This document shows positions 44,753-57,730 of a DNA stretch of 64,000 nt, piece by piece. The translations under genes and the position numbers were made by a program. Numbering within the stretch: position 1 is the first letter of the stretch; each line of letters begins with the position of its first letter. The stretch comes from Shinisaurus crocodilurus (taxonomy: Eukaryota; Chordata; Lepidosauria; Squamata; Shinisauridae), in assembly GCA_021292165.1 (NCBI GenBank), contig CM037880.1, positions 27,798,232 through 27,862,231 on the forward strand, written 5' to 3'. The notes beneath the pieces were generated by a model. The model did not search any database. It was not told where the DNA came from and was given only the letters and a program-made list of their open reading frames with translations.

Positions 44753-47700
44753 GTTTCTGGACCCCTGCCCTGAAGTTGCTCACCCCTGTCGTAAACACAT
44801 ACCTATGTTACTATTTTATTTATTTATTTATTTATTATATTTATACCCCGCCTTTTTTCCTGCAAGGAACTCAAGGCGGCTTACATAATCCTCCTTCTCT
44901 TCTCCATTTTATCCTCACAACAACCCTGTGAGGTAGGTTAGGCTGAGAGGCAGTGACTGGCCGAAAGTCACCCAGTGAGTTTCATGGCCGAGCGGGGACT
45001 AGAACCCGGATCTCCTGAGTCCCACTGACTTTGTAGGAGGCCAGATGCACTTACGACGTTACCATGTGAAGAATTGTAACTCTCATTGCTTGATTGTGTG
45101 CAGACATTATCAACAATTATTTACCTCAGTTTGCTTCTTCTTATCACACAGTTTGCAAGGAGAGGCAGGTTGGAATGCAATAAGAAAAATCCCAGATTTC
45201 AGCTTTACGCAGTTTTCCACTTCATCTCATGGAAAACTGCAAATAGTATCAAGTAAACAGATCACTTGAACTAGCCTGAAGAGGCCAACGTTGCCGTTAA
45301 AGAATACGGTGACACAATTCTTAAGAGTACCATCTGAAAGGTATCTCTAAAGGTCATTAGAAAAATCCCAGCTGGATGGGCTACAGTAGCAGGTACTAAG
45401 CAATGGAAATTGAGTATGATGATGCTATTGTCCTAGGTCTTTTCCCAGGGCACCAATTATTTCACCCTAGATTAATTCCACGTTACGCACCATTACTCTC
45501 AGGTTACTCAAGCAAAACCTGCACCAATAAAGCATAATTAAATTCTCCTGGTATCTGAGACACAACAGGCTGACTAAACGAGCCAATTTACATATAGATT
45601 ACCTTACTACTGTCAACTGTGAATAATTCTTTTTAATCTTGGGCTAAGACTTTTTCAATCTCCAAAAGAAACGCCACAGCATCTTCCATAGTGCCCATAA
45701 CTTGAATTCAACATAACAGCAAATGCTCCTGACAAGATGCTACCTCCTTAGCTTTTTGGTCTGAGACAGGATTGCAAATACCAGGTTGCCTGGTTAGCAC
45801 AAACAACAAAGGCCTGCTGCAAACGTATTTAAATGTTTCACTGAAATCAATGGGGCTTAATTTGTTCCAGGAGGACTGCCATCATTACCCAGCCCTATCC
45901 AGGACCGAGACACCAGGCTCTGTGAGCTACCTGCCATTTTACTTACGCACAATGCTTCGATATAAGATTGTTCTGGGGCATTGTAGGACATTAAGTGGGT
46001 GGCTCACAGCTGCATACAACAGATGTTTGCACTGCTACTGCCCACCACCACCACCAGCAGATACACCTACTGTGGGAGGATCAGTGTTGTGGGGGGTCCA
46101 TCAGAGAGAGGGCACTTGGCTGACGGCCACCCCTTATGCCCTGCATTCCAAATACTTATATTTAGGATCAGTTTCTAAGGCTCTTCAGTAGAATTCTCAT
46201 AAGTCTGCCAAATCTGTGTGAAGAAGTACTTCCTTCTATCTGTCCTGAATCTCCTAACTTTCAGGTTCATCAGCTGACACCGGGTTCTAGTATTGTGAAA
46301 GGGAGAAAAACGTATCTCCATCCACTTCCTCCACACCATGCATAATTTTATACACCTCTGTCATATCTCCCCATACTCACCTTTCCCCCCCTAAACTAAT
46401 ACTCCCCAAATATTGTAACATTTCCGCATATTGTTTTCTTTGTCCTCTTCAGCACCTTTTCCAGCTCTCCAATATCCCTTTTGAGGTGCAGTGACCGGAA
46501 CTGTACACAGTATTCCAAGTGTGGTCGCACCATAGATTTGTATAAAGGCATTACAATATTGACGATTTCACTTCTGAGCCCTTTCTTAATGATCCCAAAG
46601 CTGGAATCTGCCCCCCCCATTTCCCCCCCTTTTTCTACAGCTGCTACACACTGGGTTGTTGTTGAGCTATCCACCATGACCCCAGGATCCCTTTCCTGAT
46701 CAGTCACTGCCAGCTCAGACCCCAAAAATGTAAAGTTGGGATTTTTTTGCCCCGATGTGCATCACTTTACACTTACTTACACTGAACCACATTTACTATC
46801 TGAATACCCATTCACCCAGTTTGGAAAGATCCCTTCGGAGCTCTGTGCAATTCCCTTTTGTTTTTACTATCCTGCATAATTTGGTGTCATTCATAAACTT
46901 GGCCACCCCACTGCCCACCTCTAACTCCCGATCATTGATGAACACATTAAAAAGTATTGATCCCAATACAGATCCATTTCTTAGGGCCAAAGTACATGTT
47001 CAGTTTTCTTTTTTTAACCAACCCACGGGTGTGGATTTTTTTTTGGGGGGGGGGAAATGGGTGTGGAGGGAAGGTTTAATCATTCCCTCCCATAGTGCGC
47101 TGATCCTGATCCTAATTGGGAGCATGCACAGTTACACTGCAGTAAAGAAAAATGTTAGGCTCACTAACACCTGTATGATTAGCAGAACGTGTAGCTTGGC
47201 CCTTACAGTTTACAGCTACAAGAGATTAACAGTGCAATCCCCTACATGTCTACTTAAAAGTAAGTACCCAGTGAGTTCAATGGGACTTACATTTGAGAAG
47301 ATATGCAGAGGATTTTGCAGTAAGGCTGAAATCCTACACACACTTATATCTGAGTAAGCCCCACTAAACTCAGCGGAGCTTACTTCTGAGTAGACATTTA
47401 TAGGATTGCATTGTGAATGTGATATGTGTTTACAACAGCAACTCAGAATACATGTTTTTTGTACATACCTTTAAGACAAAACAGTAGTCTGTAGGTGCCT
47501 TATATTTTGCTTTGTACTGAATACCATAATAAACATTTACATTCTCAAACTGTATGAAGCAAGCCAAATCCTGAGATGTCTAAAAAAAAAATTAAGACCA
47601 AACATACAATTATTAAAATAGGGAATTAACCTATGACAGTAAACATAGTCATCAACAGGGGAGGCTGGGGTAACTCCTATTTCAGTGCCGCGGCTCCTTT

Positions 47701-50700
47701 TCCATTGCAGGGTTTGCAGCTTTTATTTGGAGCTTCATAGGAGCGATCCATGGTGCTCCATGAAGGTGATGGTGTTCAGCACCATGAATAGCTCCTATGA
47801 AGCTGCAAATGAAATCTGGAAAACCTGCAATGGAAAAGGAGCCCCATCAAAATAGGCGTTGCCAGCCTCCCCTGGTCATCAACATAGTTTTAGTGGATAA
47901 TTGTTTTTGCTGCTTTAAATTTTGTTAGATGCCTTTCTCAAAAAGGTTACAAGGAACAGTCATCATCACAATGATGTTTGATGCTGATTCCCATGGCAAA
48001 GGGTTTAAATGTGATTACAGCCGCAAGAATGTTGAACTTTAAGTTCAAAATGAGAAGTTGCAATAACAACTCACATCAGAAATAGCATTTCATGTTTACT
48101 TTTCGTGTAACCCCTTTTGCTTCCTTATCCTAATATCATGAACTTTCTTAAACAGATCCTCTAGCACATTTTAATACAATCTGGCTTCATTTTCTCTTGA
48201 GGAATGGTAGGCAGACTGCTGTGACCCTCCTGGAGCCAATGAATCCATAGATATTTCTGGTGGATCCCTCAGGGTCCCAGGGCCCAAACTGCAGAGGAAA
48301 CTGTGGCAGGGCTGAAAACAGAGTATGGAAGTTTCAGGATTCTTGCAAGGATTATGTGGTGCAGCAGGGCCTTTGAGTCTTGGGATGTGAGGGGCCCTGC
48401 CATAGCATCATCTGGGGCTGGTATTTCTGCCAGGCCCTTTCCCAGAGACTATACTCTCTAAGGCAGTCTCCTCCAACCTGGTGCTTTCCAGATGTTTTGG
48501 ACTATGACTCCCAGAGTTCATGACCACTGTCCATGCTGGCTGGGTCCCATGAGAGTTGAAGTCCAAAACACCTGGAGGGCACCAGCCAGGTTGGGAAAAG
48601 CTGCTCTACACAAAAGCAATGGAATAAAGGACATGGTCAGAAGGCTTCTATTTAGGTGACTGATCTGTTCTTTAAGTGCATTCAATGTCTATTATAAATA
48701 CAGACAAGGGTCTTCAGTCGTCACTGCTCCCTACATTAGTCCAATGCAGATGATTTCCTATCACAAGCACAGTGGTAAAAATTCCTCTCCACACTACTGC
48801 ATGTTTCAGGGCAGAAATGGGTTGAGACCAAAGGGAAGATGCTAAACCCAGGAGAGTGTGGGGCCTCACAAAGGAGCAAGAAGGCCAGGAAATAGGAAAG
48901 ACACACAACAGAATACAGCACATGAAAAAGAAGAAGCTGCGATAGTCCAGGAAACATTTTGGGGGCTTTGAAGGGGTTTTTAAGGAAAAGAGGAGGCCGT
49001 TACTTCTCTTATGGCTTACAGCAGTGTGATCATTTTATGAAAACACGTTAAAGAAACCACAGATGACAGTCATGTTTACAGGAAAAAGTCAACATGGGGT
49101 TTAAAGCGTTTTTCTAAAATAATGACATTTCCTCAGGTTGTGCTGAAGGTTTATTTGTACACAAGTGCACACATAATCTGTAATTCTGTTCCATGCTGCA
49201 TCAAAAGGACAAATTTTCCTCTCACCTCAAGTAGCCTTTTGTCTACTGCTGTAAAATAACCACTGCTTGTTATTAATGGGTTGCTATGGAAACTAAGTTT
49301 TCTTACTAGCGCACCCAGTTCCTGACCTAAGGATTTGTGGACAGAGTGTCTGACATATCCAGACATTCACGTTATCCTTCTTAAAGGAAATATGACCATG
49401 CCTTAAAATCTTCCTGCATTTGGTTATGCTTAAGCAAACTGAGGGCCAAACTAGACAGGATATTAAAGGCATCTCTGCATTTAACAGGCATGTTTCTTGG
49501 AAGGGGATTTTAACCTATTCCTCCCCTGCTGCTGCGCTAATGAAAATTGTTCCTCAGAAGCTATTTGCCTTTTTGTCAGGACCACAACAAGGGAGGAAAC
49601 GGTTAAACTTCAGGCCTGCTGCAATCCTGATAATTATCAGCCCCCAGTACCTGCTAGTTCCATTTAAAAAACAAAACCAAAAAACCACGCATGTTAGATG
49701 CAAAGATGTAAAGATGCATTTAATGTCAGGTCTATTTGGCCATTACATATACAAGTTAATACATTTGAGATCTGTGCTCCCAGGAAGGGAGGGCTAAATT
49801 GACACTATGACACACACCCTAGCCAGGCCAGAAGACAGTGAGCTAATGATTGTATGCAAGGAAACAGGTGGAAGGGACAGCTTTTTTCATTTGCTAGTAA
49901 ACTCCACTCCTGACAGATGAAACCAAGGCCCAACAAATCAATATTGTTTGGCTTTTGGTGTGCATGGAAAGAAGCATTTTGTTGTCTCTTCTAGGGGACA
50001 ATTTCTGAAGTTTGTGGGGAATGAAAAGTAAAAAGAAATCAAAATAACTGAGGGGGGGAAAACAAGTTACTTATTTCTGGTTATATTGTGACAAATTAAC
50101 GCTGTAGCGTGCCAAGACACAGTGAAGCTGAACTTTTACGTACAAATGCAGTGACCTGGGTAAAAGATTAAGCAGGATGGGGGTGGTGGTAGGTTGTTCA
50201 GTGTTGCCTTATTCTTTTGCAAAAGGGATATAAGTACCGTAGCTTAACTTTTGGGAGGAAAGTTAGTGTGCATAAAACTACAAATTAATTTGGCCTAGGA
50301 ATGTGTAAAGAAGAACCAGTTGGATTCCTTCTCCAACCCTGGCTCACCCTCCTCTGAATACCTAGGCCCAAGAACACAATTTGTTAGCAGTGCAGCTGCC
50401 ACTGCAACCCCAAACAACACTGGCCCTTTCCCATGCAGTTGCCCACCAATAGGTGCCACGTGGTTTGGGCTCATTATACCCATGCCAAAGAAAGTCCTAA
50501 TGATGGAAGGGCTTCCTGGGCATAGTTATAACCACATTGTGCCCACATTGTTGGGGATCATGACGACAACCACTCCATCTGTGTAACATGTAAATGGCTC
50601 TCAATTTTGTAGCCCCGTTTTACTCCTGGATCCACCACTGCATTTGGAATTCCAGTGCCATGAGACCAACACTACAGGCAGAACCTCGTTTAAAGCTGGG

Positions 50701-53700
50701 GAATAGGACTTGCCACCATTGCCTTTCACCAGCATTTCCCTTTTGCTGCTGCCAGAGAGATGAGGGAACCATCTGTGAACCATCTAGTCTTGTAACACCC
50801 CGCCCTTCTCTGAACTGTATACAAGCCCCTTGGAAATGCAGCAAGACTAGTGTGAGCAGTGAGGGCTAGCTTCATTCTTTGGTCCATAAATGTTGATTTT
50901 GCTCTGTGCTTGTTATGCATTAAGGTTGCTTCCTGATGGAGGGGTCCCAGTGCTCACTGTCAGAAGGCATTGTGCAGCAATTCTGTCTTTTCTCACTTAG
51001 AGAGAAATCCTATAGTCCTTGGGCGAGCATCCCAGGAAACAGGATGGCTCAGAAAACCCCTTCTAAGGTCGGAGACAGTGCTTCAGCCTCAGAAGGGGGA
51101 GTTAGCACTCTGACCCCAAACTCCACCCCCTTGAAGCTGGTGCAGAGAGAACTGTGCCAGCTGCCTCCAAAGTCGGAAAATCAACCTTTTTGTGAAAGAG
51201 TTAATCCGCCCTTTGGTCCACTCCAAATTGTTTCCTTCCCAAAGTAGATTTTCCTGTTGGGGTCCAGTTATGCACATTAATATGCATACTTATTAAATTG
51301 AAATAAAAGGAAATGTAGCAGTACTGGAATGCACTCTCAGACCTTAAACACACAGGTTTGCATCCAGCAGAGCCCTTGCCTCATGTAATAAACTTCATCT
51401 CATGGAAGACGGCCCCTGCCTGATTTTTTGCCGATTCCATCCTCCAGGTGCAGCCCCCTCTGTTGCATTGACCGCTATTGCGAGGGGCCCCCTAACGCTC
51501 TGGGGCAGCTTTGGGGGGAAGGGAGGACACACATGGACAACAAAGGGAAGCAAGAACAGGAAAGCTCACAGTTCTTAAGATGCAAACCACACTTCTTAAT
51601 AGAATTCTAATGTTATAGATTCAGAGAATCCTTTAGCGTTTAGCCTCAGTACTTTATTCTTTAAAAGTCTCCCCTCAAAAGCGGCATTTTGTTATCTAAG
51701 CAAAGAACAATTTTTAGGAGAAAATGTTTGGCATATATGCCCAAGGATTCCTAAATGGTCCCAGGAAGGATCTCGGAAACGGGCGAGGAGAACAGAAAAA
51801 ACAGACGCTATCAAAGCCGCATGTTAACTTACTCTTTAGCCTTGTCCTAAGCAATGGCAGGTTTCTTCTGTTTGCACTTTGCCATTCAAAATCCAGACTG
51901 TTTGCACACTGTCAGAATACTTTTCCGTAGGGAACTAGACAAAATGTAATGGCACCATCTTGTTGCGGATGGCCAACTGCAGCTTTGGGAAATCCTTTCA
52001 AGTCCGAATTTTAAATAAATACAATGGTTTTATCTAACTAGAAAAACAAAAAAACCAGAGTGTGTGTTTGGGGCGAGGAGTGTCAAAGGAGTTCAGCAAC
52101 TCCTTCCTAATATTTGCACAAGTGTTGCGGTCCAAAGAAGGACCCCTCTCAGGTGCACCAGATGCTCTCCTTAACATGCCACCTCGGGAGTTCTTTTCTT
52201 TCACCTTCATGAATTGCTTTATTACTTGAAAGGATTTCTTTGACTTGCCTGACCTTGGTCTTTCCTTTGGGTACATAATAAATTCCAGAAGCTCGTAGAA
52301 GAAAATAACGTCTCTTCCAGGACTTCTTTCCGTCTTCTTTTAAATAAAGGGCTCCTTCAACTTCTGGTACAATGACAGATGTGCCACAGAAGCTTTCCTG
52401 TGGGGAGTGAAAATTGGATTATACAAAACCGGAGTGGAACATAGGAAATTTCATAGATTTCATAGATCATAGAGTTGGAAGGAGCCTACAAGGCTATTGA
52501 GTCCAACCCCCTGCTCAGTGCAGGAAACTAGAGGAGGGGTCTCCCATCCAAGTAATAACCAGGCTTGACCCGGCTTAGCTTCCCACACTCAGACAAGCTG
52601 AGCCAGCGTAAGCCACAGGCCTGTATAATTGCCTTATACTAAGCCAGATGGCATCTAGCCCAGTATCGTTGACACTGACTGGCAGCGGCTCTCCAGAGTT
52701 TCAGACAGCAGGTCTTTCCTAGCCTTACATGGAGATGCTGAGGATTGACCCTGGGACTTTCTATATGCTCTACCACTGAGCTACAGCCCAGCCCAAAACC
52801 ATGTTAAAAAAAGGGCATCACATGTGTGTGCCCCTCCCCCGGTCAGAAAACAACTACACAAAAAGAATATATCAGAGGGTGACAGGATAAAGTGCATGAG
52901 GTTGCATACAAAAAAACAGTTGCCATGCTCTGAAACTGCACTTATTTATTTATAAAATGTATATCCCGCCTTTCCACCAAAAATGTGCTGACAAGATATA
53001 CAATTCCTCTCCAGGAATTCCTCCAAACTTGAAGAAAACTAGTCCAGAACTTTTTCAGCAGAACTAGCTGTTCACAGTGCTGTGTCGCCACTATCCCTCC
53101 TCCACAGAAGAGTTTTTAAATGTTTGAAAAGTAAAAAGGCACCAAATGAATGTTAGATTGAAGAAACATACATGTGATGCTTTAAACAACAATTTTAAAA
53201 TTAAATAGCCTGCCTGAAGCATGGGGGGGGGGGGAGGGAAAGTATTACTGTAATCAACATCAGAAATATTTGCAAATACATCCATCTTTATCAAAGTGAA
53301 TACAGGAAGAAGCTGTCCTGTCCTGCCCTGAAGAGAAAATGCAGCGCTTGCTGGTTTGGGTATGTTTGGACAAGATTGCAAGAAGTAACTATGTCTTTGA
53401 ATATGCTTGCTTTGTGCATTTTTGTGGTAATCACTGCTTTTTAACTCACTAGCCTCCTGTCACAAGATCTGTTTGCCTCATGAAGAATACAAGAGAAGAG
53501 TCATGGTTTTGTGGTCCTTTAAATCGGTTCTATGTTTGCCCACCTCAGGCCTTCAGGATCAAGCTCCCCAGATTTATATATTGGCTATATCGCACAGCCT
53601 TGTTTTTACAGAGCTTTTAAACACCTCCTTCAGAATAACCGTTATGCTGGCACTTCCTGTTTTTGCATAGTAACAAATGAAGAAACGAAAAACCTCTGTT

Positions 53701-56700
53701 CTATTTGTGGGGGCGGGGGGGGGGAGAGACAGTCTGTTTCATAACAGAACTGCACTACTGCTCACCCCAAACTTGGCTTACCTCTAGTAAAGATTCTTTG
53801 TTTTTCTCATTCATTTCCTTGCTTTCATTTTTTCCTTTGTTTGCCAAGTAGAAATTCTAATTAAAATACAAAGGAAAGATGCTGATCATAAGACAAGGAT
53901 CATAAACTAAACAGATACATACACACACACACACCTCTAAAACAGGTATAACAACTTCAATAACAACTATTTTCTATGTTTTGATTGTTGTTTTTATGTA
54001 TAAACTGTTGTGAACCGCCCGGAGAGCTTTGGCTGTGGGGCGGTATAGAAATGAAATAAATGAAATAAGAGGCAGGTGCTAGATACAATTGCATTTCAGG
54101 CAACCTTCCTTCCAGTTGCCTACTTCAAAGTCCACATAAAGCATGGGTGGGGAACCTCTTTCAGCCCAAGGGTTTTGGAGAAGCTCTCAGGGACCACATT
54201 TCAGTAGTGGGCGGGGCCAAAGGCAAAGGGGTGGGGCCAAAATACAAAAAAATTGTAGTTTACAGCTCTTACTGCCAGTAACTCTGCCTTAGCAGAGGCA
54301 TTTCATCCTTTCAGAATGGGGGGGGGGGGAGGACGACTGCACAAAAGCCAGGAAAGCACCAAACAAACAATTGGTGGTTGGGAGAAAGGGGATGTGGCAG
54401 AAGGTGTGGCCACCTGAGGAATCCTGGAGAGCTGGATTTGGCCCCCCAGGCCTGAGGTTCCCCACTCCTAACATAATGTTTCTAGACAAATGGCCAATTG
54501 AAGCTTTAAGCAGGATAAAGGTCTGACGGGGATGGTATCAAGATTTGGCATGTTCAGGAACCTGCCAAGGGTCTACGCCCCAGCAGGGGCCCACTGAGAA
54601 GAGCCTCCTATACCTGCTCTTCCTTTTAATCATTGCAACCTACTTGTTCACCTGACTCTCCCTCTTGCCCAGGGGGGTGAGCAAGTGAACAATGGCGGTG
54701 GTGAGGAGTAGCTGCCGCTGCCTGCTTGCTCTTTTGCTGTCTGCCTGGCAAGGAAGCAGGTAGTGGCAATGAGGAAGAGCAGCAGCAGCTAATGATAGAG
54801 AGGAGGTAGAGGTAGATTCAGGGAGAGGGCCCCATTGAGGGTGTCTTTTCCAAGAGCCCCCCCACCCCCAACCCTAGAGCCGGCACTGAAGTCCTTTGTA
54901 GAAAATAAATGGATTGATCCTGTGTGTATTGTCTACATCATGCAGACATTTACATCCATGGGCTCCAATTCACATTAAGAGATTCTGTGCCCATGTGGCA
55001 ATCAGTATTTGACAATAGTTGGCATAAATGTCTTATGCATGATGAATGAGGGTGCATGAGGCCTGCTCCCAAGCCCTGCCATGTGTCGTACCTACGTGTG
55101 GTCATCATGTGTGAGCCAGACCACACACACAGGACACTTTCACAAACAGGGCACTATTGCTTTGCAAGCAAAGCAAAAACATGGGTGACTTCAATCCAGT
55201 TTCAAAAATACAAAATTGTTGTGACAATCAGGCCTATGGGTTGTTGTTTTTTAACCACGTACACAATTGGAAAAATAAAATATATTGGGGTAAATGTTTG
55301 AAGGAAGCTAGGTCCTGTTATCAGCACAATGTGCTAGGGCTGTTTCAATATGACCAAATCTGACTACAGCCTTCCACCACAGGTGTTTGCATGCTTGGCC
55401 AAACCATGTTCTGAAGACAGCAAGCCAGACTGTGTTTAGAACATATGTTGAACCTCATACAAGGAAGTGGGGCAGATTCTAGATATGTGCCTTGAGAATA
55501 TGGTTAAAAACAAGTCACCTTGTGGTACAAAACAACAGACATGTGAACCCATCCATAGATTCCTAAAGCTGTATATTAAGAGAACAATATTTAAGAGGCA
55601 AATGGATAAAAATGTAGAGCAAATAAAGTGCATGATTTCTTAGCCACTGGTTTAATTAATTAATTAATTAATTATATTTATATCCCGCCTTTTTTCCATC
55701 AAGGAACCCAAGGCAACTTACATAAGCCTCCTCCTCCTCTCCATTTTATCCTGTCAACAACCCTGTGAGGTAGGTTAGGCTGAGAGTCAGTGACTGGCCC
55801 AAAGTCACCCAGTGAGCTTCAAGGCCGAGTGGGGACTAGAACCCGGATCTCCCGAGTCCCAGTCCAACACTATCCCAACATGATACAATTCACAGCACCA
55901 GAACAGTGTAAAAATAGGCTTTGTAGTAAGTTTTTGTTCTAAAAAATTTCTGTATGTGTATTCTCAGTCAATATAAAGTTGACTGCTTGCTTTCTGTAAA
56001 ATAACTATCTATGGTCATTATTTTCATTATACAGATCACTGAAGGCTGATGAGGAATTAAGAAAAGAAGTATAATAGAAGAGAAGGCCAAGATAAACACA
56101 GAACGTTTATGTGAGTTCATATGACCTTCCTGAATACTAGCCTCCCCAATGGGAAGAGGAGGGAAATGTATTTCTGTACATAAATTGTGTATTAATGATG
56201 CATAAGTAAGGAACTTAGAGCCCTTTGTGAAAGTCCCATTAATTTCAATGGGACTTAAATTCCAAAGAAGTATATATAGAGATATTACGCTCTTCTTCAA
56301 CAGTTCCTATTAATATCAATGAGGCACAAGAAACATGTGTCATTAGACCTAATATCTCCCTAGAAAGACTACAAATGCTGCTTGCCTTTGTTTGTCCATG
56401 CATGAACAAGCCTAATTCCCATCCTGCTACTGCCACCATTGAACAAACTCAAAACAGCTGCTGACAGCCTAAATAAGAAAAAAGAACTTCCTATAACTAC
56501 AAGCAATTTATATTTCAGCATTTTGCATTTATTTAAAGAAAAATAGACCACCCTGAGTCCATAGCAGCCTTCCCCAACCTGGTGCCCTCCAGATGTGTTG
56601 GATTGCAACTCCCATCATTCCCAGATTGGGGAAGACTACTATTGACTCAGCGCTATAGACTACATTTTGGTATTGATAAACAAGAAGGGTAATTGACAAA

Positions 56701-57683
56701 GGTTTTTGACAACAATATATGACCTTGCTTCTCAAACCCATGTTAAGACAGATGTGTCATTTTGTGTCTCACTTACCAGTGCTTGTTATCTACTGTTTAT
56801 TTATTTCTTACTTGAGATACCTCTCTTCCCTTGCTGAAAGTGAAAAGTGCTTACCATTCACCATCCTTCAATAAATAGGCTAAGCCAAAGGAAGAGGCTG
56901 AATGTTGTTCAAGTGCATTTATCATTGTGTGGCCCCCAATATATTACAGCACCAGTGAGGAAGATCACTTGTGTGAAAGATGTCTTTCTGAGGACTCTTT
57001 CCAAGAATCCAAAGTTCACAGTAAAAGGCAAAATGATTCCTTTCTGAAGATACTATTGGGAGAAACATGTCTGACAGGCCAGGTACTTTAGTATTGTTGC
57101 AAATTGTACTATGCAAAAATGCATGTGAACTATATATAGTAATATTTACTTAAAATATTTTAATACCATGCTTCTACTTATGATACCATGGCAGTATACA
57201 AAATGTAATTTTAGAATACTGATACGATATACAATAAAAACAGTAAGACAGCAACATCAACTACAGCAGGAAATACATAAAATAGACAGTTTACATCAAC
57301 CGCCTTAATAAGCCGATTTAAAATTCCAGATCAAACCCAACAACAGGCCATGGATTATTTCAGGGATGTTCCCCCCTCAAACAAGCCATGCTGCCCAGGT
57401 TTGGATGACTGACAAGCCATGCTTGGGTGGGTAATAAGGCTAATGGCTCCTGGTATGCACCTTGGCTTATAAGACATGGTGACTTGTCTTGATCATGCAA
57501 ACTGGGTGTGAGACTTCATCTCATTTGTTTTTGCTCACCAGCACTTTGTAGCAGTGCTGGTGACTTCATCACCAGCACTGCCACAAAGTAGGCACAATTA
57601 TATATAATATATATATATTATATCTATATATAGATATATAGATATATAATATACATAATATACATATATATATATATGTATTA

Positions 57684-57730
<47 letters not shown>

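Noticed and set aside
47041..47357. Part of the 200-residue frame at 46755-47357
   Set aside because: It crosses an antisense CR1 fragment, homopolymer runs and another repeat; no family resemblance on the plus strand.
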